This document shows, piece after piece, positions 1-8,507 of a stretch of 64,000 nucleotides of DNA. This DNA comes from Candidatus Brachybacter algidus (GTDB taxonomy: Bacteria > Bacteroidota > Bacteroidia > Chitinophagales > Saprospiraceae): contig JADJSK010000002.1 in assembly GCA_016711705.1 (NCBI GenBank), positions 248,001-312,000 on the forward strand. Direction: 5' to 3'. A program made the translations under genes and the position numbers. The notes below the pieces were generated by a model. The model saw nothing but the letters and a program-made list of their open reading frames with translations. It searched no databases and was not told where the DNA came from. The stretch's first letter is position 1; the number at the start of each line of letters is the position of its first letter.

Positions 1-2
1 TC

Positions 3-101
3 ATTTTGGCTTCCGGAGTTGGCCAGAAAAAAAGAAAAGACAAATCTTTAGTGGATAAAGTCGCAGCTATATTAATTTTGCAGGATTATCTGAGATACTA
101 G
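3..101 (+). CDS. ruvX: Holliday junction resolvase-like RuvX/YqgF, C-terminal end only
   Basis: The window opens inside a gene. The frame starting at base 3 reads ILASGVGQKKRKDKSLVDKV and continues AAILILQDYLRY to a TAG. This matches the conserved C-terminus of the YqgF/RuvX family, where a Lys/Arg-rich stretch is followed by a D-K-(A/S)-(A/V)-(A/L)-I-L-Q motif. RuvX is a putative nuclease linked to rRNA processing and recombination. In many Bacteroidota it lies directly before peptide deformylase, as here, which supports the call. Only about 32 residues are visible, so the catalytic N-terminal part cannot be checked. Confidence 0.75.
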   Translation: MLASGVGQKKRKDKSLVDKVAAILILQDYLRY

Positions 102-236
102 ATACTAGATACTATAGGTGAGAAGGTGAAGAGGTGAAGAGGCGAGAATGAAATCTATTGAAAGGAAATTGGCAGAAAGGCAATGCATTGCCCTGTAATT
201 TTCAAATTTATAACAGGAATTAATTTTGATTAAAAT

Positions 237-794
237 ATGATTTTACCAATATACGCATATGGTCAGCCGGTGTTAAAGAAGGAAGGAGTAGAAATTGATG
301 CAGATTATCCGGAGTTGAACAAGTTGATAGACAATATGTATGAGACTATGTACAATGCCAATGGAGTTGGTTTGGCAGCTCAACAGATCGGTTTGAACAT
401 TAAGTTGTTTATCATCGATACGGTTCAAGTAGAAAAAGAGGAAAGCAAGGGTAAGGGAATTAAGGAAGTGTTCATCAATGCGGAGATTATCGAGGAGGTT
501 GGGGATATTTGGGCTTATGAGGAAGGCTGTCTATCCATTCCAGATATCCGGGGTGATGTGGAAAGATTACCTACTGTTAAGATAAGGTATCAGGATCAGT
601 CTTTTAAGGAGTACGAAAAAACATTCGAGGGGATCAATGCGCGCGTCATCCAACATGAATACGATCACAACATGGGTGTTTTATTTACAGAGAAACTTGG
701 TCCGGTCAAGAAACAGATGATCAAAAGAAGGCTGGAAGCAATTAAGAAAGGTAAGGTAAGTGCTGATTATAGGCTGAAGTTTGCAAAGTTTTGA
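237..794 (+). CDS. def: peptide deformylase
   Basis: This enzyme removes the N-formyl group from the initiator methionine of new proteins. At 185 residues it has the normal length. All three metal-site motifs are present: GVGLAAQQIG at residues 43-52, EGCLSIP at 96-102 (cysteine ligand) and HEYDH at 140-144 (two histidine ligands and the catalytic glutamate). The N-terminal MILPIYAYGQPVLKK is typical of Bacteroidota Def, which supports the ATG at 237. It follows the ruvX end by about 135 bases of repeat-like DNA and has no recognisable Shine-Dalgarno, as expected in this phylum. Just after the stop lies a short repeat built from TAGACAC units. Confidence 0.96.
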   Translation: MILPIYAYGQPVLKKEGVEIDADYPELNKLIDNMYETMYNANGVGLAAQQIGLNIKLFIIDTVQVEKEESKGKGIKEVFINAEIIEEVGDIWAYEEGCLSIPDIRGDVERLPTVKIRYQDQSFKEYEKTFEGINARVIQHEYDHNMGVLFTEKLGPVKKQMIKRRLEAIKKGKVSADYRLKFAKF

Positions 795-838
795 CAACAG
801 ACACTAGATGTTAGACACTAGACACTAGACACTAACTT
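795..838. repeat. short tandem repeat of TAGACACTAG-like units
   Basis: Between def and the convergent RNase H gene the sequence repeats variants of the word ACTAGAC three to four times. Similar words recur at 92-115, 6942-6990 and 46545-46570. No hairpin terminator is evident here. Confidence 0.6.
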
Positions 839-857
839 CTAGAATCTCACATCCGCC

Positions 858-1496
858 TCACTTCCTCCCAAAATCCGCCGGTATCTCTCCCCAGGACCTT
901 GTCTCCCACTTGGCGATCGGGTTTTTAAATGAATTGGACTGTAACCATTTTTCTGCACGGTCGATGAGGTCGAAGATGATCTCGTTTCTGCCGGTAGGCT
1001 CCAGCTTTGTATTTGATTTACCTTTTTTGACCCAACCAATAGCGATTTTAGAATCAGAATAAATCAGCACATCTTCTTTTCCTTGTTTCTTCAATGCTGC
1101 CAATGCATGCACCAGCGCCAGAAATTCACCAATATTATTTGTTGCATCTTTGTAAGGTCCCTGATGAAAAATCTCTTGCTTATTGTGCGTATAGACACCC
1201 CTGTATTCCATCAAACCCGGATTGCCACTGCATGCCGCATCTACAGAAATGCTGTTTTTAACAATATTACTTTTTGAGACAATTGCGCCAGAACCCGATG
1301 AAGCTTTAGTCTTTGTGCCTTTGGTCGCATTGTACCCGGCATTGAAGGCCATAGTGGCTTCGGCTCTTGACGGAAAACTTTTATAAGAAGCATCTTCAAA
1401 CATTAAGACCTGCGCTTTGCATTCATCCCAGGTGTCGAAAATGCCGGTTTTACGACCTTTCCACACCACATAAAATTTAGGTTTCTTCTTTGCCAA
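858..1496 (-). CDS. rnhA: ribonuclease H family protein with N-terminal viroplasmin-type domain
   Basis: RNase H1 cuts the RNA strand of RNA-DNA hybrids. The N-terminal 50 residues (KFYVVWKGRKTGIFDTW...) form the caulimovirus viroplasmin-like hybrid-binding domain found in many type 1 RNases H. The catalytic domain follows with ISVDAACSGNPG (first Asp), NIGEFLALVHAL (Glu) and IYSDSKIAIGWVK (second Asp). The reading frame is open to an ATG at 1547, but a perfect TAACTTTG -7 box at 1512-1519 lies inside that extension. I therefore prefer the TTG at 1496, which gives MAKKKPKFYVVW, the usual start of the family. The gene is convergent with def. Confidence 0.9.
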   Translation of the reverse strand: MAKKKPKFYVVWKGRKTGIFDTWDECKAQVLMFEDASYKSFPSRAEATMAFNAGYNATKGTKTKASSGSGAIVSKSNIVKNSISVDAACSGNPGLMEYRGVYTHNKQEIFHQGPYKDATNNIGEFLALVHALAALKKQGKEDVLIYSDSKIAIGWVKKGKSNTKLEPTGRNEIIFDLIDRAEKWLQSNSFKNPIAKWETRSWGEIPADFGRK

Positions 1497-1511
1497 GATC
1501 AAATTTTTTTT

Positions 1512-1519
1512 CAAAGTTA
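1512..1519 (-). promoter_or_regulatory. predicted -7 promoter box of the RNase H gene
   Basis: Read on the minus strand this is TAACTTTG, a perfect match to the Bacteroidota TAnnTTTG element. Transcription would begin about 7 bases downstream, close to the TTG at 1496, so the box argues against the more distal ATG at 1547. No clear -33 TTTG was seen. Confidence 0.5.
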
Positions 1520-1775
1520 AGAATTTGATTTTAAATGATGCTGCCATTAATTAATACGGGTTATTTAGAAATTGGCATAATGTATTAAATTATTAATATT
1601 CTTTTTTAATTAAGTCTTTCAAAAATTTTATTTATTAATAAATATATTTACCTTTATTTTGTTATTAGTTGAATCACCTATTCCACTACATGATTTTAAT
1701 TTTATATAAATATAACTTGGAGGGTGATCTATCTTCTTTGTTAATTTAATTCAATAACTATAAAATTTTTAAAAC

Positions 1776-2216
1776 ATGAAAAACAAAATTAAATTTCTTC
1801 TATTCTTATTCATTGCTACCGGGCTTATGACTTCGTGTAAGAAAGATGAAGAAAAAACTGTAACTGAAAAGATTACAGGTCCTAGTTGCTGGAAGATAGC
1901 AAAATATGAAGAAAAAGATGATTCCGGCAATTACAAAGATTATACTAATGATACTTATGATGCGTGTGAATTGGACGACTGTACAAAATTTAATAGCAAT
2001 GGTTCTTATATCACGAATGATAATGGAGAGAAATGTGAAGGAACAACTGATCCTGTGGAAGAGGGAACATGGACACTTTCAAACTCTGACAAGACCCTTA
2101 CTCTTCTGTCCGGTGGATTTGGGTTTGCTACAAACATTGAATCGATTACTGAAAATCAACTAGTTGTTACAGCAACAATTTTTGAAACAGAACTTAGGAT
2201 TACCTATAAAAATTAA
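1776..2216 (+). CDS. lipocalin-like lipoprotein
   Basis: A 146-residue predicted lipoprotein. The signal peptide MKNKIKFLLFLFIATGLMTS is followed by Cys at about residue 21 and a charged KKDEEK linker, as in many exported Bacteroidota lipoproteins. The mature part carries the pattern 'CWKIAKYEEKD...GTWTLSNSDKTLTLL', which resembles the lipocalin-like families common in this phylum in which a single small beta-barrel follows the lipobox. Four further cysteines (around residues 38, 64, 68 and 86) could form disulfides. It stands alone and ends in a strong terminator. No function can be assigned beyond the cell envelope location. Confidence 0.75.
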   Translation: MKNKIKFLLFLFIATGLMTSCKKDEEKTVTEKITGPSCWKIAKYEEKDDSGNYKDYTNDTYDACELDDCTKFNSNGSYITNDNGEKCEGTTDPVEEGTWTLSNSDKTLTLLSGGFGFATNIESITENQLVVTATIFETELRITYKN

Positions 2217-2236
2217 TAATAAACTTAGGTTTTAAT

Positions 2237-2260
2237 AGCCCCCGAATTGGGGGCTTTTTT
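2237..2260 (+). terminator. rho-independent terminator after the lipocalin-like lipoprotein gene
   Basis: Perfect 7-bp stem AGCCCCC / GGGGGCT with a GAATT loop, followed by six T. It starts 20 bases after the stop codon. Confidence 0.9.
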
Positions 2261-2330
2261 ATTTCTTTTTTCCGACCTTTACAACTCTATATCTTACTCA
2301 TTGTTATAAGCCAAAAATCAGCTGATATTC

Positions 2331-3116
2331 ATGTTCATAGATACACACGCGCATTTATACTCCAAATCTTTTGATAATGACCGCTCAGAAATGTTGAAAA
2401 GGGCTAAAGATGCAGGTATTGAAAAGGTCTTTTTGCCAAATATCGACCAGACTTCGGTAGATGTCATGCATGATCTGGAAGACAATTCCAATGGATACTG
2501 TGTATCAATGATGGGCTTGCATCCATGCTCTGTCAAAGAAGACTATAAAGATGTCTTGGCAGGATTGAAAGGATGGCTTGATAAACGAAGGTATGCAGCC
2601 ATCGGTGAGATCGGAATCGACCTTTATTGGGACAAGACAACCTTGGATATACAAGTGGATGCTTTCAAAATTCAGCTCGGATGGGCAAATGAATACAATC
2701 TTCCTATTAGCATCCATTCGCGTGACAGCACTCGGGAGATTCTGGATGTGCTTTCAGAAAATCGAGAGATCTTGACGGGCGGCGTCATGCATTGCTTTAC
2801 AGGAAGTTCAGAAGAAGCTGAAGAGGCAATTAGTCTTGGGTTTGTACTGGGATTTGGAGGTTCGAGTACTTATAAAAATACGACTTTAATTCCTGTCATC
2901 GAATCGATTCCTTTAGATAAGATCGTTCTCGAGACGGATGCTCCATATTTGACACCTGTACCTCATCGTGGCAAGAGAAATGAAAGTGCTTATATTCCAT
3001 TAATTGCGCAGCGTCTGGCTGATATCAGGAATATTTCATTAGAAGAATTGGCAGCAGCAACGACTTCAAATGCAAATCATTTATTCAGAAAACGTGAGAA
3101 ACTCGCCCTGTCATGA
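2331..3116 (+). CDS. tatD: TatD family metal-dependent hydrolase (DNase)
   Basis: TatD proteins are TIM-barrel amidohydrolase-fold nucleases acting on DNA 3' ends. This 261-residue protein has the family landmarks in order: the FIDTHAHL metal site at residues 2-9, AIGEIGIDLYWD near 85-96 with the conserved Glu, SIHSRDS near 127 and MHCFTGS near 152, and the signature LETDAPYLTPVPHRGKRNE near 202-220. Length is normal. The stop codon overlaps the ATG of the next gene by four bases (ATGA), so the two are translationally coupled. Confidence 0.95.
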   Translation: MFIDTHAHLYSKSFDNDRSEMLKRAKDAGIEKVFLPNIDQTSVDVMHDLEDNSNGYCVSMMGLHPCSVKEDYKDVLAGLKGWLDKRRYAAIGEIGIDLYWDKTTLDIQVDAFKIQLGWANEYNLPISIHSRDSTREILDVLSENREILTGGVMHCFTGSSEEAEEAISLGFVLGFGGSSTYKNTTLIPVIESIPLDKIVLETDAPYLTPVPHRGKRNESAYIPLIAQRLADIRNISLEELAAATTSNANHLFRKREKLALS

Positions 3117-4141
3117 AAATGTACCTGGCAGATACCATGCACTTCCTTTCGAAGGTGCGAATCCGTAAGGTGGTGAATGCCGCTCAGGTATATTTATCTT
3201 ACCAATACACCAAACTTACCGGTAAGCCGACTCAATGGGGCAAGCCATTTACCATCAGCTTCGAACCTACCACTGCCTGTAACCTTAGATGTCCTGAATG
3301 TCCAAGTGGATTGCGTTCTTTTTCGCGCCCTACCGGCAATTTGAAAGCAGATTTTTTTAGGACGACGATTGATGAAATGGGGGCTAATTTGTTTTACCTG
3401 ATATTTTATTTTCAGGGAGAACCTTACATCAATCCCAATTTTCTGGAAATGGTGCGATATGCAGCCGACAAAAAAATATACACCATTACCTCAACAAATG
3501 GGCATTTCATGTCAGAAGCCAATGCTAAGAAGACCGTTGAGTCTGGCTTAAGTAGAATCATTATCTCAGTAGACGGTACTACCCAGGACACGTATGAAAG
3601 CTATCGCAAAGAAGGGAATTTGGAAAATGTCTTACAAGGTGCCCGCAATCTTGTGAAGTGGAAAAAGGAACTAAAATCTGCTACACCTCACATTATATTT
3701 CAGTTTTTAGTGGTAAAGCCCAATGAGCATCAGATTCCTGAGATTTATAAACTCGCTGAAGAAATCGGCGTAGATGAAGTAAAACTAAAGACTGCGCAAG
3801 TCTATGATTATAAAGACGGCAATGAACTGATCCCGACCATTGAAAAATACAGCAGGTATAAAAAGCAAAAAGATGGAAGTTTTTCAATCAAAAATCAACT
3901 GCTGAATCACTGCTGGAAGCTTTGGCACAGCTGCGTCATCACCTGGGATGGAAAAGTAGTGCCATGTTGTTTTGACAAAGATGCCACCTATAGACTCGGT
4001 GATCTTAAGCAAAATAGTTTTAAGAAAATATGGGCGGATAAGCCATATCAATCATTCAGAAAGGAACTATTGAATGGGCGCGATAAGATCGATATTTGTA
4101 CTAATTGCACAGAAGGTTGCAAGGTGTGGGAAAATGCCTGA
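3113..4141 (+). CDS. radical SAM protein with SPASM domain
   Basis: A 342-residue radical SAM enzyme. The 4Fe-4S/SAM motif CNLRCPECPSG has its three cysteines at residues 56, 60 and 63, preceded by the usual EPTTA. The C-terminal third has SPASM-type auxiliary cluster cysteines: NHC, SC, VVPCCFD and the closing CTNCTEGC at about 329-336. Proteins of this shape either mature peptides or modify small substrates, but the substrate cannot be told from sequence. It overlaps the TatD gene by four bases and is followed by 270 bases without a gene. No precursor peptide gene was seen nearby, which argues weakly against a RiPP role. Confidence 0.88.
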   Translation: MKMYLADTMHFLSKVRIRKVVNAAQVYLSYQYTKLTGKPTQWGKPFTISFEPTTACNLRCPECPSGLRSFSRPTGNLKADFFRTTIDEMGANLFYLIFYFQGEPYINPNFLEMVRYAADKKIYTITSTNGHFMSEANAKKTVESGLSRIIISVDGTTQDTYESYRKEGNLENVLQGARNLVKWKKELKSATPHIIFQFLVVKPNEHQIPEIYKLAEEIGVDEVKLKTAQVYDYKDGNELIPTIEKYSRYKKQKDGSFSIKNQLLNHCWKLWHSCVITWDGKVVPCCFDKDATYRLGDLKQNSFKKIWADKPYQSFRKELLNGRDKIDICTNCTEGCKVWENA

Positions 4142-4207
4142 TAAGAAAATGAATAATGAGCAATGAATAACTTTTGTATCTATATGATTATTGAAATATG
4201 CTCTGAT

Positions 4208-4278
4208 AAATTGCAGTTGGTTTTAACCAACTGATCAAATATAATTCTTCTTCGACTTTAGTCGCATTAAAAAGATTT
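4208..4278. repeat. pair of short palindromes (REP-like)
   Basis: GTTGGTTTTAACCAAC and CGACTTTAGTCG lie about 30 bases apart in the gap after the radical SAM gene. Equivalent short palindromes of different sequence occur at 10679-10699, 17746-17765, 25265-25284 and 55958-55980, always outside genes. Confidence 0.5.
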
Positions 4279-4413
4279 CGAACTAATTGCTTTAGCTATT
4301 CAAAAATCCTCCTTCATTTCATCGGATATTTCAAACCATTCATCAAAAGAAATATAACAAGACAAAGGTATTTTTTACCTTTATCAAATTAAAGTCTAAA
4401 AGATCAATTTTCG

Positions 4414-5652
4414 TTGAATCCATTTGAAAATGTAAGGCTGGCCATTGCGAATGTGCGCTCCAATCTGTTGAGATCACTGCTTACCATGATGATCATTGCA
4501 TTTGGCATCATGGCATTGGTGGGCATTCTTACAGCTATTGATTCTATCCTTTTGTCTATGACAAATAATTTTTCGGGTTTGGGTGCTAATTCATTTGGAA
4601 TCGTCAGAAAGGGAGACACTTTTAGGAATAATAGAGGAGGCCGACAAGCCAAACAAGGAGCTCCTATCACGTTCGAAGATGCAATGGCTCTTTCAGAGAA
4701 AAACAAGCTTCCCACAAAAATTGGTATTTCAGGATGGGCCTCTGGTAATGCGTCAGTTACCTACAGTGATAAGAAGACAGATCCCAACATCGGTGTCATA
4801 GGAATCAATGAGAATTACCTGGATATTAATGCATATGAATTAAGCGCTGGTCGTCCTTTTTCTGCAAATGAATTTTTGTACGGTACTAATGTCTGTCTTG
4901 TAGGAAGTGAAATTGTCAAAAAACTATTCAGTGGCAGAGAATTGGCTGCTCTAGATCAAAACATCTCTATCAGTGGCAATAGGTTTCGTATTGTGGGAGT
5001 GTTGACTACTCAAGGCTCTAGTATGAATAACAATGTGGACAAGCAAATCGAAATACCTTTGCTAACACAGAAGAAGATCTATGGCTATACCGATCAAAAT
5101 TATGACATTACAGTTGGAGTGCCTGCTGGATCTATTCTGCAAGAAAGTATAGATTATACCACAGGTTTATTTCGGACAATCAGAAGACTGAAGGTAGTGG
5201 AAGAGGATGATTTTCAAATAGAAAAGTCTGATGCCATCATGAGTATTTTGGAAGAAAATACCGCCACATTGCGACTTGCTACTGTTGGAATTGGACTCAT
5301 TACACTTCTTGGTGCTGCTATCGGCCTTATGAATATTATGCTGGTTTCCGTGACAGAAAGAACAAGAGAAATAGGCATTCGAAAAGCTCTTGGCGCTACA
5401 AAAAACAATATATTATTTCAATTTCTGATCGAAGCCATTGTCATTTGTCAAATCGGTGGATTGATTGGGATATTCCTAGGTATCTTGGCTGGCAACTCCA
5501 TCAGTATATTTATGAAAGGAGCTTTCATCATTCCTTGGGCATGGATTATCATGGGCATCATTACTTGTGCTCTTGTTGGCCTTATTTCGGGAATCTATCC
5601 GGCTATCAAAGCAGCAAGACTTGATCCGGTAGAGTCGTTGAGATATGAGTAA
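4414..5652 (+). CDS. ABC transporter permease, MacB/FtsX type
   Basis: A 412-residue permease with the MacB-type architecture: one N-terminal transmembrane helix (about residues 18-43, SLLTMMIIAFGIMALVGILT), a large extracytoplasmic domain, and a C-terminal FtsX domain with three helices (about 285-310, 335-362 and 370-398). TERTREIGIRKALGA is the conserved cytoplasmic loop that contacts the ATPase. The frame begins with TTG at 4414; no upstream ATG fits and NPFENVRLAIANVRSNLLRS is a normal N-terminus. No ATPase or membrane-fusion gene is adjacent, so the partner must be elsewhere. The stop is followed at once by a GGTCAGTA-type short repeat. Confidence 0.9.
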   Translation: MNPFENVRLAIANVRSNLLRSLLTMMIIAFGIMALVGILTAIDSILLSMTNNFSGLGANSFGIVRKGDTFRNNRGGRQAKQGAPITFEDAMALSEKNKLPTKIGISGWASGNASVTYSDKKTDPNIGVIGINENYLDINAYELSAGRPFSANEFLYGTNVCLVGSEIVKKLFSGRELAALDQNISISGNRFRIVGVLTTQGSSMNNNVDKQIEIPLLTQKKIYGYTDQNYDITVGVPAGSILQESIDYTTGLFRTIRRLKVVEEDDFQIEKSDAIMSILEENTATLRLATVGIGLITLLGAAIGLMNIMLVSVTERTREIGIRKALGATKNNILFQFLIEAIVICQIGGLIGIFLGILAGNSISIFMKGAFIIPWAWIIMGIITCALVGLISGIYPAIKAARLDPVESLRYE

Positions 5653-5806
5653 GTAGTGGTCAGTGGTCAGTAGTCAGTGGTCAGTAGTCAGAGGTCAGTA
5701 ATCAGAGGTCAGTAATCAGTACAAAACATCCTCACATCCTCTCCTCCTAACTTTCTCACTTTCTCACTTTCTCACCTCCTCACCTTCTCACCTTCTCACC
5801 TTCTCA
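5653..5806. repeat. two microsatellites: GTCAGTNGTCAGT units, then TTCTCACC units
   Basis: Bases 5653-5720 repeat a 7-10 base unit around GTCAGT(A/G). Bases 5748-5806 repeat CTTCTCAC about seven times. The second tract runs into the last two codons (Arg-Arg) and stop of the minus-strand T9SS gene, so tract length changes would alter that C-terminus. Confidence 0.85.
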
Positions 5807-6887
5807 AGATTTTCAGCGTATTCCCTCCATTGACCTTAACAAAGTAAGCGCCAGAGAAAAGATGGTTGAGATCAATATTATTGTCATTATTTAAGCTAAA
5901 TTTCTCAACTAACATACCGCTTGTGTTATACAAGAATATATCGCCTGTATAATTTTTACTTAACTTCAGCAATTGGCTTGTCTGGTCATAATACATATCA
6001 ATGTTGGGTATTGAATTTGTAGAAGAAGGTGTGCATTCAACACCGGAATTGCCATATTCACAAACAGTCTCCCAGGCAAGTTCCTGAAGCCTCAGAGCTA
6101 TATCCGGACTAATTGCCGGATAAGGCGAACCCCATTCATCATGAAGTTGATTCGTCAGTCCAATCGGACTTCGCTCATATATGCATGCAAACATGATGCA
6201 TGCGATAAAATAATTTCCATCGTTATTGGGGTGAATGTCATCAGAATAAAATTGACTGATGTCATTTCTTCCGATTATAGTGCCAGCCTCAATGGCATCA
6301 TATAAACGCGCCATTGCTTGCCCTCCGGGTATTAATTTTACATTGAATCCCGGATTTCCAGATAAGACATAATTTGCTATGTTTTCCCATAATGAAAGAT
6401 CATCGTCCAATCTTTGTCTCCAGCCAATATTGTTTCCAGGATCCCATTCGCAACCTTCATTTGTACCACTTTTCAGACAATGCCATGTTTCATAAACATA
6501 CATGGCAATATCAGGATTAAAAGAATGTGCATATTCACAAAATTTATTCGCGTATCCGTAAGTGTCAGACCAATCTATATGTCCTTGCAATGCTATTGCT
6601 TCAGTAAATATTAGATTGTCGTATGTACCGGTAGGTAATGCTTGCTGATAAGGCGTTCCTTGTTCATTGCCAATCAAAGTATCCCATTGATACCAAAGAT
6701 TTGCGCCATTGCCTATCTGATATTTATAATCGTCGTTAGATATTCCAGCATCCACTGATAACGAATGAGTCATGGCAGGAATATTGAGATTTATTAGGCT
6801 ATGGCCTATGTAGAAAGTGTTTTCAGCTTCTTGAGCGAAAACTTTATTCAGAGAAATTAATAACAAAAAGAAAATTAACTTATTCAT
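5796..6887 (-). CDS. secreted SGNH-like protein with type IX sorting tail
   Basis: A 363-residue exported protein. The signal peptide NKLIFFLLLISLNKVFAQ is followed by a mature start AEN. FYIGHSLINLNIP near residue 26 resembles the first block of SGNH/GDSL-like hydrolases with G-H-S in place of G-D-S. Near residue 215, SDDIHPNNDGNYF gives the D-x-x-H block of such enzymes, so an esterase-like fold is plausible but catalytic competence is not shown. The last 75 residues form a T9SS type A sorting domain (NIDLNHLFSGAYFVKVNGG...KILRR). Function and substrate are unknown. Confidence 0.7.
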   Translation of the reverse strand: MNKLIFFLLLISLNKVFAQEAENTFYIGHSLINLNIPAMTHSLSVDAGISNDDYKYQIGNGANLWYQWDTLIGNEQGTPYQQALPTGTYDNLIFTEAIALQGHIDWSDTYGYANKFCEYAHSFNPDIAMYVYETWHCLKSGTNEGCEWDPGNNIGWRQRLDDDLSLWENIANYVLSGNPGFNVKLIPGGQAMARLYDAIEAGTIIGRNDISQFYSDDIHPNNDGNYFIACIMFACIYERSPIGLTNQLHDEWGSPYPAISPDIALRLQELAWETVCEYGNSGVECTPSSTNSIPNIDMYYDQTSQLLKLSKNYTGDIFLYNTSGMLVEKFSLNNDNNIDLNHLFSGAYFVKVNGGNTLKILRR

Positions 6888-6941
6888 TCAAAAATGCTTT
6901 ATCTGAAATATAAAATCGAATCAAATTTATAATATTTATGT

Positions 6942-6990
6942 CAGACACTAGAAACCATAGTCTAGAATCTAGCGTCTAGAATCTCTTACA
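6942..6990. repeat. short repeats of CTAGA(A/C) words between xerD and the SGNH-like gene
   Basis: Variants of AGACACTAG and GTCTAGAATCT follow each other over the last bases of xerD and the gap. Same word family as at 795-838. Confidence 0.5.
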
Positions 6991-7886
6991 TACAGCGGAT
7001 GGTACCTCATTAATGTCTCCCTCAAGTATCCCATGTCGAGATGAGTGTAGATCTCAGTAGTGGTAATACTTTCATGGCCCAGCATGTCTTGCACAGCTTT
7101 AAGGTCAGCTCCTCCTTCCACAAGATGTGTAGCGAAAGAATGTCTGAAGGTATGCGGACTGATATTCTTTTCTATACCTGCTTTTATGGCATAATCCTTG
7201 ACCAGCATAAAAATCATATTGCGTGTGAGGCCGGCGCCACGACGATTCAGAAATACATAGTTTTCAAATCCGGGTTTTGGAGTGACTTGACGTCGTTCGC
7301 CTTCCAGATAGAAATTAATTTGTTGAATTGCCGTCTCTCCGATCGGCACGATTCGCTCTTTGTTGTTTTTGCCGATGACCCTCACGAAACCAATATCAGG
7401 AAAGTAACCTGCTAACTTGAGGGTTATCATCTCGCTGACCCTTAGTCCGCATGCATATAAGGTCTCAAACATGGCGCGATTTCTGTGACCATGGGGATCA
7501 CTGAGATCTATTACTGAGAGAAAATTTTCTACTTCCTCTACGGATAGGACTTCAGGATATGTAATTGGCAATTTTGGTCCCTGGATCAGTTCAGTAGGTT
7601 CGACTTTGATCAGGTCTTCTATCAATAAATATTTAAAAAATGCACGAATACTGCTTAACATCCTTGCCTGGCTGCGTTCACCGATTCCAAGGCTATTGAG
7701 ATATATAATAAAATCAATAACATTCTGAGGCTTTAAATCGATGGGTGACAACTTTAATTCCTGCTCATTAAAATACCATTCTAGTTTTCTCAGATCACTC
7801 ACGTAGGCGAGACGCGTGTGGTTGCTTAGTCCTTTTTCTAGACTGATGTATTGTCTGAATCCGTTAATGAGGCTGTTCCAATCCAT
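6969..7886 (-). CDS. xerD: site-specific tyrosine recombinase XerD
   Basis: XerD resolves chromosome dimers at dif together with XerC. This 305-residue protein has an N-terminal SAM-like core-binding domain (about 1-90) and the catalytic domain with the full set of active residues: Arg149 in CGLRVSE, Lys173 in VIGK, His245 and Arg248 in HTFRH, His271 in LGHESI and Tyr280 in TEIYTHLD. Length and sequence fit a housekeeping Xer rather than a phage or integron integrase, and no attachment site or mobile cargo surrounds it. It is a single gene, flanked on both sides by short AT-rich tandem repeats. Confidence 0.9.
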   Translation of the reverse strand: MDWNSLINGFRQYISLEKGLSNHTRLAYVSDLRKLEWYFNEQELKLSPIDLKPQNVIDFIIYLNSLGIGERSQARMLSSIRAFFKYLLIEDLIKVEPTELIQGPKLPITYPEVLSVEEVENFLSVIDLSDPHGHRNRAMFETLYACGLRVSEMITLKLAGYFPDIGFVRVIGKNNKERIVPIGETAIQQINFYLEGERRQVTPKPGFENYVFLNRRGAGLTRNMIFMLVKDYAIKAGIEKNISPHTFRHSFATHLVEGGADLKAVQDMLGHESITTTEIYTHLDMGYLRETLMRYHPLYVRDSRR

Positions 7887-8036
7887 ATTTTATGAGTAAT
7901 GGGTAATTAGTAATCAGTAATCGGTAATCCGTAATCTATTCAAGTATCATTATTATAGTTCAACCATTTTTTGTTATTTATTTTGCAATATTGAACTATT
8001 GATTCTATTCGAATTTGAACCTTATCACCTTATATC

Positions 8037-8480
8037 TCACCCTACGAATCCTACTTTCCTATGGCTACCATCACAATATGGTTTATTAGTGGAATGGCCA
8101 CATCGGCAGAAAGCAGTTACATTTTCCTTTATTGATTCATTTCCTTGATTGTCTATTACAATACAGTTGCCATGGAATAAAAGAGGACCGTTTGGTTTGA
8201 CTTCAACCCGAGCTATATCTTTAGAAGGCTCTGCTTCGATTGCTGCTTCCACTTCATCATTCAAGAAATATGTCAAAGCACCAGATGGGCAAAGTTTGAC
8301 TTGATTGATGATGGCTTGAGTTGATGCACCTTCTGGTTTGATCCATGGCCTTTCTGCTGGATTGAATACGGAAGAAAGGCCATTAATTCCTTTCCAACAG
8401 ATGGTAGAATGAATGCAAGTAGCTGGTTTCCATACAACTGTTACTTCTCCATTAGAGTATTTTTTAGTTTTATCTTTCAT
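8037..8480 (-). CDS. iron-sulfur protein: Fer4_19 domain plus CDGSH zinc-finger domain
   Basis: A 147-residue protein with two metal-binding parts. Residues 1-70 contain a divergent mono-cluster 4Fe-4S domain (VVWKPATCIHSTICWKG... and VKLCPSGAL, giving four cysteines). The C-terminus has a CDGSH iron-sulfur motif, CRCGHSTNKPYCDGSH, which binds a 2Fe-2S cluster through three Cys and one His. Such two-domain proteins are seen in Bacteroidota and are thought to have redox or cluster-handling roles. The frame is open to an ATG at 8513, but a TATTTTTG promoter box at 8500-8507 lies within that stretch, so I place the start at the ATG at 8480. Confidence 0.88.
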   Translation of the reverse strand: MKDKTKKYSNGEVTVVWKPATCIHSTICWKGINGLSSVFNPAERPWIKPEGASTQAIINQVKLCPSGALTYFLNDEVEAAIEAEPSKDIARVEVKPNGPLLFHGNCIVIDNQGNESIKENVTAFCRCGHSTNKPYCDGSHRKVGFVG

Positions 8481-8499
8481 ATCATATGTTTCAATTACA

Positions 8500-8507
8500 C
8501 AAAAATA
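8500..8507 (-). promoter_or_regulatory. predicted -7 promoter box of the CDGSH gene
   Basis: Minus strand TATTTTTG, a perfect TAnnTTTG match 19 bases before the ATG at 8480. It decides the start, because the alternative ATG at 8513 would lie upstream of the transcription start. Confidence 0.5.

Noticed and set aside
3113..4141. RiPP maturase with precursor peptide
   Set aside because: No short Cys- or Gly-rich precursor ORF was found within a kilobase on either side.
4414..5652. Complete MacAB-TolC type efflux operon
   Set aside because: Only the permease is present; no ATPase, adaptor or outer-membrane gene is adjacent.
6969..7886. Phage or integron integrase marking a mobile island
   Set aside because: Length, motifs and the absence of phage genes or attachment repeats fit housekeeping XerD.
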